From assembly GCA_013178005.1 (NCBI GenBank), contig JABLXL010000029.1, positions 1 through 43,172 of the forward strand: a stretch of DNA of 43,172 nucleotides, written 5' to 3'. The position numbers and the translations under genes are program-made. Of this stretch, positions 43,143 through 43,172 are shown in pieces. This stretch comes from Actinomycetota bacterium (GTDB taxonomy: Bacteria; Actinomycetota; Geothermincolia; Geothermincolales; RBG-13-55-18). The number at the start of each line of letters is the position of its first letter. Positions within the stretch are counted from its first letter, which is position 1. A model generated the notes under the pieces. It was not told where the DNA came from. It ran no database searches and saw only the letters and a list, made by a program, of their open reading frames with translations.

Positions 43143-43172
43143 TCGTCCGGGTATGCAACCGGGTATGAACCA

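Overview
The window is a GC-rich bacterial chromosome segment of about 43 kb. It has no rRNA, no tRNA and no recognisable transposase gene. Gene content suggests an uncultured anaerobic or microaerophilic Actinomycetota-like bacterium. The supporting signs are high GC, an AddA/AddB-type recombination nuclease, a PadR repressor, a toxin-antitoxin promoter that looks leaderless, a secreted protein built from FAEG repeats, and many iron-sulfur and flavin enzymes of anaerobic electron transfer. This placement is inferred from gene style, not from a marker gene.

Layout. 1-3.4 kb: the tail of an Old Yellow Enzyme-type flavoprotein, then a GltD-like oxidoreductase with ferredoxin modules at both ends, overlapping a geranylgeranyl-reductase-like flavoprotein; a strong hairpin closes this block. 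3.4-4.3 kb: a nucleotidyltransferase with a 66-residue partner, resembling a toxin-antitoxin pair. 4.8-8.8 kb: an M20 peptidase, a PadR regulator with a small membrane protein, and a CrtC/AttH-like lipocalin-fold protein. 8.9-11.2 kb: 88-bp direct repeats, an ArsM-type methyltransferase with an HgcC-like AbrB-fold regulator, and a DUF3795-like cysteine-rich protein. 11.3-16.4 kb: a frameshifted flavoprotein, a PCMH-type FAD oxidase, a second DUF3795-like protein and a 356-residue protein of unknown function. 16.7-22.2 kb: three tandem HdrD/CCG-type iron-sulfur proteins, then an acyl-CoA dehydrogenase. 22.2-24.9 kb: repeats, an MNT-HEPN pair and an MFS exporter. 25-28.4 kb: a FixC/FixX-like pair and another FAD protein, on the minus strand. 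28.7-35.3 kb: an AddB/AddA-like pair. 35.5-40.3 kb: a GNAT acetyltransferase, a lipoprotein and a four-PAS sensor kinase. 40.4-42.7 kb: a secreted protein with a possible caspase-like domain. The window ends in REP-like palindromes.

How the genes may work together. The acyl-CoA dehydrogenase, FixC/FixX-like pair, CCG proteins, GltD-like enzyme and several geranylgeranyl-reductase-like flavoproteins fit a redox network moving electrons from acyl-CoA or isoprenoid substrates towards quinone or thiol/disulfide carriers. No EtfAB, HdrA or HdrBC genes are in view, so the partners must be elsewhere. The most unusual features are: stepwise cysteine loss across the three CCG paralogues; an AddB-like nuclease with all three C-terminal Fe-S cysteine positions substituted; palindromic operators placed on promoters; a rearranged 3' junction between the sensor kinase and the secreted repeat protein; and a family of roughly 90-bp hairpin repeats.
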